A DNA stretch of 64,000 bases from Cheilinus undulatus (taxonomy: Eukaryota > Chordata > Actinopteri > Labriformes > Labridae), in contig NC_054873.1 in the NCBI RefSeq assembly GCF_018320785.1, forward strand, positions 25,262,196-25,326,195, given 5' to 3'. The position numbers were made by a program, and so were the translations under genes. The notes beneath the pieces were generated by a model. It made no database searches, had not been told where the DNA came from, and saw nothing but the letters and a program-made list of their open reading frames with translations. The number at the start of each line of letters is the position of its first letter. Position 1 is the stretch's first letter. Below are positions 1 to 14,200 of this stretch, piece after piece.

Positions 1-406
1 TCCTGGGGAGAACATCCTGAGGTGGATGTTATTTGGAATCCATTTGGATTAAGACCCTATGGTCTGAGTATAAACCTCAGGATACAGGTATACAGAATAA
101 GGACAAAAAAGACAACAACCTTTGTACCACGGCTTGTTCAGCTGCTTCATAAACTCTGATAATTCAGCCTTGATTAAGGTCTCTGCTTTTTTATTTTAAA
201 TTAAATTGGTACTTGAAGTTCCCACTCCTAATCATGCAATGTTTGAATGATGTATTTGAGTGATTAATTTTAATGCTTTTATGAGCTGTCCAGTATAATA
301 GATGTCATCTTTTGTTGTTTGTCATTAATGTTTTAATGCTCTCAGTGCAGTCTGTGAATCAATACATGTACTACACATAAATAAATGATGGGTCTGGGTC
401 TCCTAC

Positions 407-2240
407 CTATGTCGGCATTGTTGATGAAAGCTTTTATAAACGTCTTCACGTCCTCTAATTGTTTTCCAGCCATCACCAGGAACAACACATCCACCGGCTT
501 CTTACATGGCACTGCTCAAAGACACATACATAAATACTGGATAGGACTCTTTGTGAACTAAATGACTGAAAAAAGTGCTTCTGTACCTGAGGGTGGGAGA
601 CTAGAGAGGGTTGGAAGGACCAGAGGAGACAGAGTAGGAGAGCGTGGCCTGACTGTGGTCCGGGTGATGTTTACGACATGGTGGACCAGGGTTGTCAGAT
701 GGCTGTAGTCATAAACCAGTATTGGATTTTGAGGAGAGCTGAATGGCATCAAGTCAGTCTCACGTACTTTAGGCCCGACACCGATGGGATACACATGTGT
801 GTGTGTGTTTACTGTCGGTGGACGTGTCACAGTGTCAGTAGGAGGGTTTTCTGTCACCAGGAAGACCAGCTGTGGAGGGGTGGGGCCGGGTGAAGGCGGG
901 GCAGTTGATATTTGTTGATATGTTGTAGTGATGGCTCTGTATGTGTTTGTCTTGCTTCCACCTCTCCATTGAATCTCCCTCAGTCTCTTGAGCAGCAGCG
1001 TCCTCTGTCGCCTCAGCTCCCACCTTCTGATCTCCACGGTAACTGTCACTGAGTACTGGATCACAGTGATGCGTATCGACTCCTTCTCTTCTGCCAGCCT
1101 CGAGATAACTTCCTCCAGGAAGATGAGCGACTTGTTAAAGTTGTCCTCGCCGACTGAATCAGAGCCCTCCACGATGAATGTGACATCTGCAGCTGGGGAG
1201 GAGGGAGATGAAGGTGTGAGGACAGGAGAGGTGGGAGAAGGGGGTGTGGTTGTAGGGGCGTGGGTGACTTGCTGTGTGGGGTTCGGCTCCAGACGAGGAG
1301 CTGTGGTTATGGTGGTGGCTATCTGGTGAGGTTTTCCTGGGGTGGTTTTTGGTGCTGGAGGATTTACGCCTTCAGGCTCTAATCCTAGTGTGCACAGGTA
1401 GTCTGTCAGCTCTAACATTTGGTCAGATAGCTCAACTGGGCTGCTGAGGATATAGGCCCTGTTATCAGGGTTGACCTTTGTGATGTCATTGATCTGCCCC
1501 ATGTTCACCCCTGGACCCAAAGCCACCGTCAGGGTGGTGATGGTCTCTCTTCGAAGCAGCCGAATGATTGAACGAACATGACGCGGGTTTGCACTGGCGG
1601 TCAAGATTATGGCAACACGGCCTGCATGCTCCCGCTTGTTCTTGTCATAGATGTTGTAGACAAGATACTTGACAGCTTCATCCAAGAAAGCTGCATCTCC
1701 TCCTACGTAGTGCAGATCACGCACAGTCTTCTTAAACAGCCACTTCTGAACCTGAAGGCAAAACGGAGAAAAACAGAGGGAATTATGACATGACACGTTT
1801 CCATGACTCAGCAAAGCAGCTTAATTTGGAGCTATATTTATTTAATCTCTGATTACTCAATAAGGAACAGCATATTCAAGCCAAAAAACAGACTCTGATA
1901 TTCAAATGTGCATAAAACACTCTAATCTACCTGCAGATCATATGTTTTCACTCCAGAGTGATAGAGCAGCACTGTGGCTCGAGTGTGAGCTGAGCCCATA
2001 CGGAATCGCTCAATAACTCCCAGTATAAATTCTTTGGTTGTCTGAAATTCTTCGTTGCTCAGGGCTTCTGAGCCATCCAGCAGGAAAGCCAGATCCATAG
2101 CACGGTCACACGTGCCCTCGGGCATCAACGTACTGAAGGGCTGGGTTGTGAAAGTTTCATAAGCAGAAGTAGGGGCAGGCGTGGATAAGGCAACGAGGGA
2201 TGAACACACTTCACAGCTCAGGGTGTTGTTGTCACAGTGA
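407..2240 (-). CDS. vwf: vwf exons 28a, 28b and 29: A1, A2 and beginning of A3
   Basis: A1 begins in exon 28a (2240-1931; [17 protein letters not shown]) and ends in exon 28b (1751-587) at DYLC, so the A1-bracketing cysteines are kept. A Pro/Thr/Ser-rich linker of about 65 residues follows, then A2 ([17 protein letters not shown] to [15 protein letters not shown] and VYPIGVGP). Exon 29 (511-407) starts A3 with [17 protein letters not shown]. In mammals A1 binds platelet GPIb, A2 holds the ADAMTS13 cleavage site and A3 binds collagen. In human a single large exon 28 covers A1 and A2; here a 179-bp intron (1752-1930) interrupts A1 in phase 0. The exon 29 donor is at 406 (GTAGGA). Confidence 0.93.
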
Positions 2241-5200
2241 CTTTAAAAAAGAAAGGAAATCATCTAAAAAAGTGCAAAAATCCAGTTATTATAACTGAGA
2301 CAAAAATACAAAGATTTGTGGCTACCATATCTTGCAGTGTTCGGGGTCGTCATGGTTCAGGATGACCTTGTTACCATGGGAGATCCTCTGACCCTCGTGG
2401 ATGCACACCTGACACTGAGAGGGCTCCACACAACGCATGGCCACCTCATCCAGGAGTTGTCCTTAGAAATATTAGATCAAAGTTTAGCAAACTATACATA
2501 ATGTTGCCAAAAGAAATAAGTAAATTAATACTTTGAAGAAAGTTATTTTAGCACCTGGGGGACAGTAGGCATGGCAACCCTCCACACATGTGAGGGAACA
2601 GTGGAGGGGGTCTGGGTGCTGGCAAGTGATCGGACAGGCAGGACCACAAGTATTATATCTCCATTGGCACAACTCCTCTCCTACACCTGGACTCCTTGGG
2701 TTTAGCTCCTCACAGCTTATGGCTATGGAGAAAAGTAAAATTACAGACAATTTTTTGTGAGAAAAAATGGTATTCAGTGGTCTCCTTTAGACAACAATGT
2801 GATTTATTGATGAAGTCAATGCATATGTGTGTTAGATCAGTAGCATTGGTGCTAGCGTCCTGGCTAACAGTTACCTCATTTTTGACCTGAAAAGTCTACC
2901 AAACCATTACTGGGTTCTAATGTTTAAATTATTCATTTGTGCTTATTTTTAACCCCTTTTAAGCCTTTCCTCTGCCTATTTTTTTCTTGGCCACTTTTAT
3001 CTCCTTTTTTCCCTGCCCCTTTTTTGCCACTCTACATAAATTTTGGCACTTTTCTCCCATTTTTGCCAATTCTTTTTAGCACTTTTTTCTAATATTTTGC
3101 CTTCTTTTTTAACACTGTTCTGCCTCTTTTTACCCATTTTGCCGCTATCTTTTTGGCACTTTGATCCAATTTTTGCAGCTTTTTATCAATTTTTTGCCAC
3201 TTTTAATCTTTGTTTGTGCTTTCAATCGATTTTTACCAATTTTATCAAATTTTGCTGTTTCTACCCATTTTCCACTTATTTCTGCCACTTTTACCCATTT
3301 TTGCTGCTTTCAGCCCATTGTTTCTCATTTCTTTTTGACTTGACTACTCATATTCCATTTTTGCAATTTTAGCCCATTTTTGCTACTTTTAACCAACTTT
3401 TGCCTCTTTCTGTCCATTTTACCAATTTTCACCTGATTTTGCCACTTTTTTAGTCACTTTTATCACATTTTCTTAATGCTCCATCCATTTTTGCCATTAT
3501 TTTACAACTTTTTGTTCAATTTTGCCACTTCTTTCTGGTACTTTTTAAAATACATTATTTACCCATTTTTTCCTTCCTTGCCCATTTTTGCTACTTTATG
3601 GCCATGTCACTTCTTTTTGCCAATTTTAACTTATTTATGCTTTTCTCGCAAATATGTATTTTTTTCCATAGAAGTTGTTAAAGTTTTCTCTGCGTTTTTA
3701 CTGGTACCTGAAATTTGTGTACATTTAATTATTTTTTAAGAAAAGGGGTTTGTATTCTTAAAAAGGCTTTATTGTACTATAGCCTTTATTGTACTGAAAA
3801 CTGTTAATCTCTTTAGTCTGATCAAGCAGAGGTAATTTTTTTCTTCTAAGCTTGATAAAAAACTATATATTTAGGCCTGAAAACAGTCTGAGATGCCTTC
3901 ATACTCACGACAAAGATCATTGGACCGCCAGCTGATGGACACTTTTCTCTCTGAACAGGCCTGAGCATACGCGGCGATGACATCACAGAAGCACTCACAG
4001 TCACCCACTGATGGGCAAGAGCATGCAGCCGTCACACACATCTCTACATATGGCTCTGCATCCACCTGCAGGTACACAGAAACAGGTTAAAGAACACAGA
4101 ACAACGTATCTGCAGTCACCTGAAGTCTCATGAGTCTGTAATCACACTCACCTGGCTGTTGCATTCTTTGAAAAGAGGACCAGTGATGACACGGCATGAC
4201 TGCTCCACTGTTACCAACCTGACAATGTTGTTACTGCATGGAGCGGGAATCTAAACACATAAATATACACACACAAAATTACATACAGACACATATTTAG
4301 TATTTATCTCTACCAGTGTGCTGTAGGTACACTAGATAAGCAGTCCAATACAAAGAATACTGTAGTATTTTTAAATCATGTACTGGAAAATGTGAACCAA
4401 TGTCTGTTCTTAAAGCTTTAGCTGACCTAAAATATGGTATTTGTGCTTTTAAAACCATGTGGAGCTTAAACAGACTTGCCTCAGGCGGGAAATATAACAC
4501 AGTAAACTCATAGGTCACGCACCAAGGTAATTCATATTTGGGTGACAGATCTGGACCAACCTCACGGGATGAGGCAAATTCCAAGCCAATTATATTAAAA
4601 ATGCTGGATCAAACTTGTTTCGTAAAGGATTTTAACTACAGCTCCATATACTGACCACAAACCCCAGTCAGCCACATATCATCAATAACGCCCATGGTGG
4701 CAATGATTTTTCAATAACCCTTACCTAACTCTAATACAAAGACTACAGTGAGTACTTAATGCAAAAAAATGATATAGATCCAGTTAAGATAAAATACTCC
4801 ATTATTTTGCCTAAGAAGTTAATTCTATTGGAATATTAGTCGTGTTAATGTATGATTTTTTTGTCTCATCTTTGGGAGGAAAAGCAGCTCCAAAGACAAG
4901 CTTTTATAGTATGGGATGCAAACGATCTATATGCCGCCGTGTTAATGGCTCCACTTAATATTGTTTTCATTTATTGTATTATTTTGATTGTGTAAATACT
5001 GAATATAATGCATTCCTATGAATTTTGTCACTGGGACTGATGTTTTGTGCATCATGATCATAATCTGTTCAGGCCACTTTAGACTTGATACATGTCTTGT
5101 GGCCAGTCTGCAATAAACTGCCCTTAAAGTCGGTTGATTTGTTATAAGTTTTCCCCCAAAGATGGTAACACTTTCTTCTCATGGGCTCTGATTACATAGC

Positions 5201-8200
5201 AGTTTTATCATAATAAATGGTATTTATCTAGTAATTTCCCAAGAATAAGGTGGTATTACCTTGTAATAATTTGGCATTTCACCAAGTACTAACACAGAAA
5301 TGTTGTAATATTAAGGAACTATTTACCCAGTAATAATGTATTAATTATCAAGTAATTCCTTGAGCAAATTCTCTGGTACTTAGGTGGTATTTCTAACCCT
5401 AACCCTTTGCCCTAATCTGGACCATAAACCTACCCTAACCCTAACCCTAAAAACTACTTTTAAGTTCTTCAGGAAGGACTTTGATTTATGGAGCAAAAAT
5501 AAAGAAATGACCTGGGAATGATCAAGAAATGAATATAGAAAATGTTTCTGTCTTAGACTGGCAACCAGTCCAGGGTGTACCATGCCTCTTGCCCAATGAC
5601 AGCTGGGATAGGCTCCAGCGCCCCGTGACCCCCAACTGGATAAGCGGTATAGAAAATGGATGGATGTATGGATGTTTCTGTCTTAATTCTTAGAAATTTC
5701 CACAATGTTATGAGGGATAGGGACAGGGATAGGGACAGGGATAGGGTTGGGGTTTAGAGGGTTAGGCTAAAATACCACCTAAGCACTGGAGAGCTGCTAC
5801 AATATTAATGGGTTATTACTTGATAATTAATCCTTTAATACTAGGCAAATACTTCCTAAGTATTACCAAGTTATTACCTGGTAAAATGCCAACTTATTAC
5901 AAGGTAATAACCACCTTATTCTTGAAATTACTAGATAATTCCACTTATTGCCATAAGATTACAAGGTAATTAGGGCCCACTACAATAAAGAACTACCAAA
6001 ATCTTTAATAAAGGGTTTTTTGGGGGTGCACATTGCTAAGCAGTTGGATTACACCCCACGTACACGTTCAGCTGCAGCAGCAGTCCGAGTCTGACCTGTG
6101 GTTCCTTTCACACGTCAACCCCAACTCCCTCATCCTTATTTCTGACTATAACCACTATCCTTCTAACCTGACACGTCAGATGGATGTGTTTCACACACCT
6201 GATAAGCTTCTATTGTCATCAGGTTCATATATCATGTTCGACATTTTGGCCAGTCTGCAGTAAGCTGTCTCTGTGCATTTTTTTAGCGTATTACCATAAG
6301 AGTGGCAGTACAAGTCCATAATTTGTTACTATGAGAGTAAATGGCCTTCTGGAGCCTAAAGTGAAAGTTAAGAGAGCAAACAACCACTCCATATAGTTAG
6401 AGGTAGTTAGAGGGACATTTTCACTGTAGAAGGATGTGATAGGTAAAATAAAAAAATAACCTGTTTCACATCAGCACAGCTAGGAACAACCTTCCAGGAG
6501 TTCCCAAAGTGTGAGAAGTCCAGCTCCAGCTGGTTGTTACTGCTCATCAAGTCGTTGTTAACATTTCCATCAAAGTTACCACAAAGACCACACACTCGAC
6601 CCTACATGTAAAGAAAATGACAAGTTCTATTAGAAATACTGAATCCAAACGAGCAAGGTTTGACCTGTGAGAAGAGGTGTAATAATAAATCAGTACCCTG
6701 TACGTGGCTGAGATGTGAACGAGAAGTCGTGTCCCTTTGTCCCAGCTGAGGGAAATGTGCTTCCCCAGCAACAAAGTGTAAAACTGACCAGATCGTATAA
6801 TCTCCACCTGAGAGCCCTGCAGCACTGGCCTCTTCATCTTCACCTGAGAGAGAAAACGGCAACCATGGATGACTCGCATTAAACAGTAACATAGGAATGA
6901 TATGTAATGATGTATTTCATAGGGGTAGACTGATTGAGCGCCAGGCTACTTATTGGTCGATATTCTGCATTTGGCTGAGTATCAGTATCAGCTTTTTATT
7001 TTACCACTTATTGATAAAATAATAGATAAAAAATGCACTACTTTGGCACCACTGCTGTGTGAGTCTTCTGCTCTGGTTCAGGCTCGCCTAGTGCCTGGCG
7101 CAAAACACTGTCTGATTGGCTGGATGTCACAAGGAATGAGCAATGACACCAAAACCAGGAAGTTTATCACTTCCTGTTTTCTGCTGCTTGCCCTGTGATA
7201 TTTCTAGACTCAGAGCTAGTGTTTAAATTGATGTTAATTGATCACTGCATGCTCAGGCATAGTTAAATTATCATCAAGCATGCTTGCGCTTAAGCATCTG
7301 TTCCCCTTAATGATTTGCATATCAGTCTTATAGACCACAGATGATTGGTCCTGTGTCAGCCCTGAAAAATCAATACTGGTCGACCCCTAGTTATTTATAA
7401 TATTTATGCATGTCTTTTGGTCTTTGCAACTTTGTTACATTTCTATAAGTAATTTGCACCCCTCTTCCATACGTGTAAATGTGTTTGGGTGAGTGTGAGC
7501 GTTAAGTTGGGTTATGAGTCTAGTTTTTTGTAGTTTAAATGTTGTCAAGAAAATAACAATAAAACGAGTACACAAAAGTAGGCCTACTATCAGTTTTAAA
7601 GTGAACGGTATTATCAGTTGTAAGAGAGAATGAGCCTTTAGTTTTTACTGATGAAGTTCACTGCTTTCTTATATGGTTCAAATGTAGACATTTTGGAAAG
7701 GTATGATAATGTTATACCATGCCTTCTGACTCTGCTTTCTGGGATATAACTTCATCCGTCAGACAGTGTCAATGAATATCCTTTCATATGAGTTTGTTTG
7801 TGCATTATTTTAGGATAGTTTACCTCTCCTTCTTGCATTACTATCAACCCTCCCTGGTAGTCGATCATAACAGCTTTTGCACACCGATGTCCAACAACTC
7901 CACAGGCCTCATTCTCCACGAGCACCCTGAATGTACCTTCCTCTCCGTTACACATATCCTTAATAGTACAGAAAAGTTAAAGAACAAAAAACAGAAAATA
8001 AAAGAGATGAAACACCATGCCTGCAGTTTTCTGTATTTCAATAATGTTTCATTCAACCTTTTAGCTTTTTGTGAATCTCTTACCTGTACCAGGACATACT
8101 GGCAGAGGCCAGGGAAGGAATATTTGAGGCCATCGAAACTAATGTAATGCCCTTCCCCCACTGTGCGGCACACACCATCGCAGACCTTCTCTGTGCAGCG

Positions 8201-11200
8201 CCACTTTCTTTTCTCACACACGCTGTAAACAGATTATGAAAATCCTGCTAAGAATGCACAGTGCAGCTATTTCCTGTCATAATTGTGCAAGCACAGTCAT
8301 AATACCATGTGTTGCAGTCTACAGATATGGTCTGTCCTGTTGCATATGGCTTGTTGTTATGGTAACAGGGACACTTCTCTGGTTCAATGCAGTCTCTGCG
8401 GTGACGAACCTGAAATCAATCTGCTGATCAATCATTGCTTTCTTCTTCAGATTGCTTTGTGTATGGAGCAAACATGCACACACAGAATGAGAGGAACGTA
8501 CCGTTCCTGGGGGACAGAGGCAGCCAGGGATGCAGGCAAGACTAACACAGGGAAGATCCAGATTCTGGCATGTTCTGGCACACTCAAGGCCTTTTTCTCC
8601 TGCATTACACTCTGTTTTGACCAGTGGAGGAGGGCACTGGGCTGACCGCCGCTCTAAATGCATATGGATACACACACAAAAATTGAAGCATTAACAGTTT
8701 CTAAAATGCATAAAAGCCCTGTCAGGCGAACTTTTATTGGAAAGTAAAACAAACAGGACCCTTTAATAGAGATCAGACCAGAGACAAACTGACCTGACCC
8801 AGTTATTCACAGGGCAGCAAAGTCTCATACTAATTCTGGACATCAGATGCCATTCAAAAAGTGGGTTATACAAGACATAGAGAACCTTTTAAGATACAAA
8901 ACACAAAAAGTGTACCTCTGGATGGGGCCAGGTCGTCATCATAGAAGAGATCAGACAGTAGAGTGCTCATTTCAGGGGAGCTACAACGCATGGAGCCATT
9001 CTCACAGTAGCTGCATGAATTCATCATAGAAAAGTACAAGTGTAAGACTATGATATACAACTGTATGTATAGTACTATCTTTAAGATAATGATTTCAGAA
9101 TTTTTTCAGTCTCTGACCAGATGATGTTTTGATCTGCGTAGACGTCATTAGGCTGGTAAAGCTGTCCGTCATGCAGGCAGGTGCACAGGTCAGCAGTCAC
9201 ACATTCACCTGTGTCACTCAGGTACTTTCCAGCAGGACAAAAGCAGCCCTCCTCACACACCCTCTCCCTCTCACAGCCTGCCTCAGCCCCGGACAGAGCA
9301 CGACATGTACGGTCACACACACTCCCACAGGCTTCGTACACTTGGCCTCCAGTGCACTCCAGCGCTGACAAAATAAAAAGTCAGGGTAAATGTTCAATTC
9401 TTTGTTAGCGTTCTAAACTTTTTTTTTTTTTGGGAGAAAGTTGTGTACTCAACTTGGAACTGACATTATTCTGTTTCATGCCTATTAACAGATTGATTTT
9501 TGTATGTGCATTTTAATGATCAGCCATGATTTAGCTCAGAGTTACCGCAGAGTGATGGAGACCTCCAGTGCAGCAGCACTCCTCTCGCAGCACAGGCTGC
9601 TGCATAGGCAGACAGAGCAGCGCAGAGACACGACTCTTCATCCAGACATGCACACACATCATATCGACAGAACCGCTGGAATGGCGCAGGATTCACCAGA
9701 AAGTGGCACGCACTGAACACGTCTGACATCATCACCGAACATGCCTCCTCTGCAAAACGCACTAAAAGAAAACAATCAGAGGTGAATGTTGCTCATTAAT
9801 GTGCTGATTTATTTCATGAGTATGTTTACCTCTTTTGGGGTTAATAGCACAAGGATCTCTCTCATGTTTGTGGGTGGAATCACAGTCCCCGTTTATCCTC
9901 CAGGACTGGCCAAAAGCCTGAGGTCCCGCCTCAACCAGGCCAGACCCAGACAAGAAGTCATCACCTTGGTTACCGTTGTAGTTTCCACAGAGACCACAAG
10001 TGTGCTCTGCCCATCGGGGTCCAAGCTGAGGAGAGGGATGAAAAATCAGATCAGCTTTGGAAATATCTTCACAGATACATCAAAACAAGTTAAAACTATT
10101 TTACCTTTAAAAGCACACGGCCACGCCCATCCCAGTCCAGACGGAGGTCGTCTCCAAACTTCACACGCACTGAAGACTGAACAGATCTCTGAATTTGCAG
10201 ACGACCTGTGGTGAATCACACACCGAATCTAGAACTCAGTATTTCCTGATACCATTTGCTTCTTTGACAGAATCATGTGATGTGTGCTCATGAGTGTACT
10301 GAGTGTAGCGTGAGTGTATTTCAGTGCTCTTTGCATGTATAAGCCTGGGTTTTGACAAGTATTTTAGATTTCATCTCAGTCCTATTTTTAAGTCACATTT
10401 CAGTCACACTTTATAGTTTTAGTCCAGATTTAGTCAACAAAAACTCAAAAACATTTAGGTCCGATTGTAGTCAATAAAAAGTCCTTACATTTTAGTCATC
10501 AACTTGAGTCAAATTGTTGATTGTATTTTAATTATTTAATGGTCAAGTTGTGTAAATTGTACATCACTGCATAACACTTAGATTAACACACAACCACTGC
10601 TGTAATTAATCACTGTAAAAACTAAATAGATGAAAATACTGACATGCATTGAATGATTTTTAAATGATTTTTACTCCTAGTGGGGTTCTTTAACAGCAGG
10701 GATGAGATATTTAATTTAATTTAATTTAACGTTACAAAAAATGTTATTTTATTTTTCTTTCATGTACTGATTGGACATATAATGATGACATTTAATTTTC
10801 ACTTCATCTGATAGTAATTTTTCTAAACTGACTCTAAGCAAAATTAGTCGCAGTGCTGCTCTATGTCACATCATCCAATGAGATAACAAGCTGATTCTAA
10901 TATGGATTACATCATGGGATTTCTCCGCCAGTTGAAGGTACAGTATTTTGGTTTAATTTAATTCTAAAACTAGACATAGCAGAGAACAGTTACAGATTTA
11001 ACCTACCTCCAGCTCGTGCACACCTACACAAACACACCGACACAGATGCACTCCTCCGCTCTGTGCGGACCACACACCTCACCTCTGATGTATTTTGACT
11101 CACAGATTATTCACACAGTGGAGAAATTTTAGGGATTTGAAAGTTGGGAAATTGAATGTTGGGGAATTAAGTGTCAGACAGCTCAACATTTTAGTCTTGT

Positions 11201-14200
11201 CTTCTCACTTTATCATATATTAAACATACATTTCATCATAGCTTCTATTATCAAATATTATTTTAAGCTCATCCTAATCCCATCTTCCTCATAGAAAAAC
11301 TTAATTAACAAACATATTTTTGGCATGTTTTGGTTGATTCAATAAAAAAAATCACCCTTAGGTGATAATAAAATGTTGAAACCTTAAAAAGATAAACAAA
11401 AAATCGATGTCTGTCCAAGAATTATCCTAATTTTGCTGATTACAATCATTATAAAAGTGACAGTTTGGGTTGATGGTGACTTTCCAGTAAATTTATGAGT
11501 ATTTATTAACTATATGATGTTTATTGGATGTGTTTAGGTGCAACTTTTGTTTTCCCACTGCTCTTTACAGTGCTTTCCCTCATTATCAGTAAAATAGCTG
11601 TTTTTTGAAGTGGTAATTTAAAGTGTTGTTCATCTTCTCTGTTCTGTCAAAGTGCCATACCATGATGCATTGGAGTCTGGATGTCCATGCTGTTAACAGA
11701 GACGATTCCTCCGTGCTTCAGCTTCACTGTCATGTTCTCCAGTGCGGGCAAACTGAGTGTTACTGAGCGTGTGCACACTGCATCTTGATCATCTGCACAC
11801 TAAAACACCAAAACAACAGCCTGAAGCCAAGTGGAAAGTGACAAATGGATCTCATTTAATTTGTGTGTTAAAGGAGCAACTTCTAACTTTTTTCTCCTTT
11901 TCTCTTACCTGTACGTTTTCAATAATGACAGAAAAATGGTTGTCGGTACAATCTTCTGCAAGCAAATACTGACAGTGACCGGTGAAGGTGAAAAACTTGT
12001 TGTCAAAAGTCTTGAAGTGTGACTGGCCCACCACCAAGCACTCGCCTGCACAAAAAAAGCAAAAAGATCACGACAGAAAGAAGAACCTGGGATTTAACAA
12101 GCAGAACGTGTACGCTGAAATGAATGTGCACTACCACTGTGTATCTCTCTCACCAGGGCAGCCTTCATTGGTGCATTCCCAGGAGCCTTGGCGGCACACA
12201 CTGCAGGAAAAGGACCATTTAGTGAGTATGTGTGTATTTACACATGTGCCTGCATGCTTATTGATCCCTCACCAGGTGTTGCAGTCCTGAGAGATGGTAG
12301 ACCCTGGACGGAAATGTCGCCCCATGTGCACACAGGAACACTGAGATACCTCCACACAGCGATCTCCATCCAAAACCTTACCAGCTGTGACATAAGGGAT
12401 GTTATCACTGTTACAGTTACAAGGAGAAAAAGATGGAGGTATTGAGTGGGGGCTTACCAGGGCATGTACAGCCATCCACACACTCTTCCTTGCAGACCTC
12501 CTGGATGTTAAGACTATGGCAGGTTGTAGAGCAGGACTTTGTGCATTCTCTGTACTGCATCCCAATAGGACATTTGGGGACTGAACACACAAACAGATAC
12601 ATGAAATAGTTGCAAGATTATTTTCTAACTTCATAACTTTCCTTTTAACTACTGACAAACTTACAGCACTGGCCCTCTCCCTGCCAGCCATGAAGAAGTA
12701 TCCCGTGCGCATGGCATGTGCGAGCGTACTCCAGCAGGATCGGACAGTAACAGTCTTCACTCTCGCTCTGGTGGCAGTGACACGCCTCCTCCTGACACAG
12801 CATGAGGAATGCCTCAGGAGACACCAAGTGGGCACAGTGCAGAAAAATGCTGGACGTCTGCAGAACACTGCAGCTGGACAAAATCTAAACAGACACGCGA
12901 GGTAAAAATAAGCTCAGGAAAATGTGGCTTGATAAATGAGAATCTTAATGCCGTGAACAGTAAAGTTAAGCAGTTATGATTTTGTAACTGAAAAAAATAA
13001 GAAAAATTAGAAAGACCCCAGTTGTACATGACTAATTGTGTATTTTTAGCCTCTTGTATCAGTTATGTATCAGTTCAATGCTTGCCTCGAGCACTCCTGA
13101 CTGTTGAGTCATAGAGGTTTTTTATTTGACAGAAGCAGTGACCTTTTGGACAAACTTTGGCCTGTTCTCGAGGTGAAATATGAGGGGAAATAATGGCATT
13201 GTTGGAGTGTATCATAATGGTCCTGATTTTCACAATCAATTATTCTCTAACAGCATTAAAAATCAGTTGCGTCATCAAGAACTGAACAGGATTTGGAAAA
13301 TTAATGACCATAAGCCAAATTAGCCAAGAAGAGAAGAGTAAGAGTCTAAAGATAACTGCTGACATCATTAAACAATTTTAAAAGAAGCAATTACACATGG
13401 GAAAATCACATATTTCTGATGCTGGAAATATATCAGACCAGCATTTGTTAAGGGAAATGATGATGAAAACGGATGGTTTCACATTTACATGTAGATATTG
13501 CTGTTTTCTCACATGTGGGTGTTCATGTGGTTCAAAATGTTCTTACTAAAACTGGCTGGTTTCTTCATGATCAGCCCACACGCAACGCCTGCTGTGTTCA
13601 CATATACCGGGACACGGAAAGGATGAAAAACCAACAATCTCCTGGTTAATTTGTAATTATAAGACACAAGAAACAAATGTGACTAGCATTTTGACAATGT
13701 GTGCATTTACACTGGATTTGGGAGCAATTTACCTAAAAGACAGCTGATTTTCGAAGAAATGTCAAAAAAGGAGGAATAGAGGATATATGTTAAGAAAAGT
13801 GACTTTAGTCCACTGTTAAAAATTTTAAAAAATTTGATGGAGGTCATCAAATGTTGATCTTTTAGTATTTGTCAAGGAAAAGCTCATCTTTTTAAAGAAA
13901 AATAAATATTAAGCATTATTCCATAATTTAACATCATTGTATACAAGTCTATTGGCAAATTTTGACCTATCTTATCATGGGCAAGACTTTGAAAGTAGAA
14001 TAACAATGAAAAAAATAATGAAAAGCTGAGCTTGTGAGATTTTTTGTAAGACACTTAGAAATAAAATCAAATATTTTTTCAGGCTTCTGTAACCTGAATT
14101 GAGGAAAAGTAATTTTATTTTTTTGTATTTTTTAGATAATTGTCCAGAATGTCTATTGAACTTTAAACAATTTGCTGGAAATACTGGGAGCATTTTCTTT

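Noticed and set aside
3043-3739. Several open frames rich in Phe, Leu and Cys
   Set aside because: They arise from a T-rich degenerate repeat that lacks stops in those frames; no start context, splice structure or homology.
5394-5450. CCCTAA-type repeats, possible telomere
   Set aside because: Only a few imperfect units in a mobile-element arm inside a vwf intron; not a chromosome end.
8236-8645. Plus-strand open frames overlapping vwf exons 18-19
   Set aside because: Shadows of the minus-strand vwf exons, which have conserved cysteines and splice sites.
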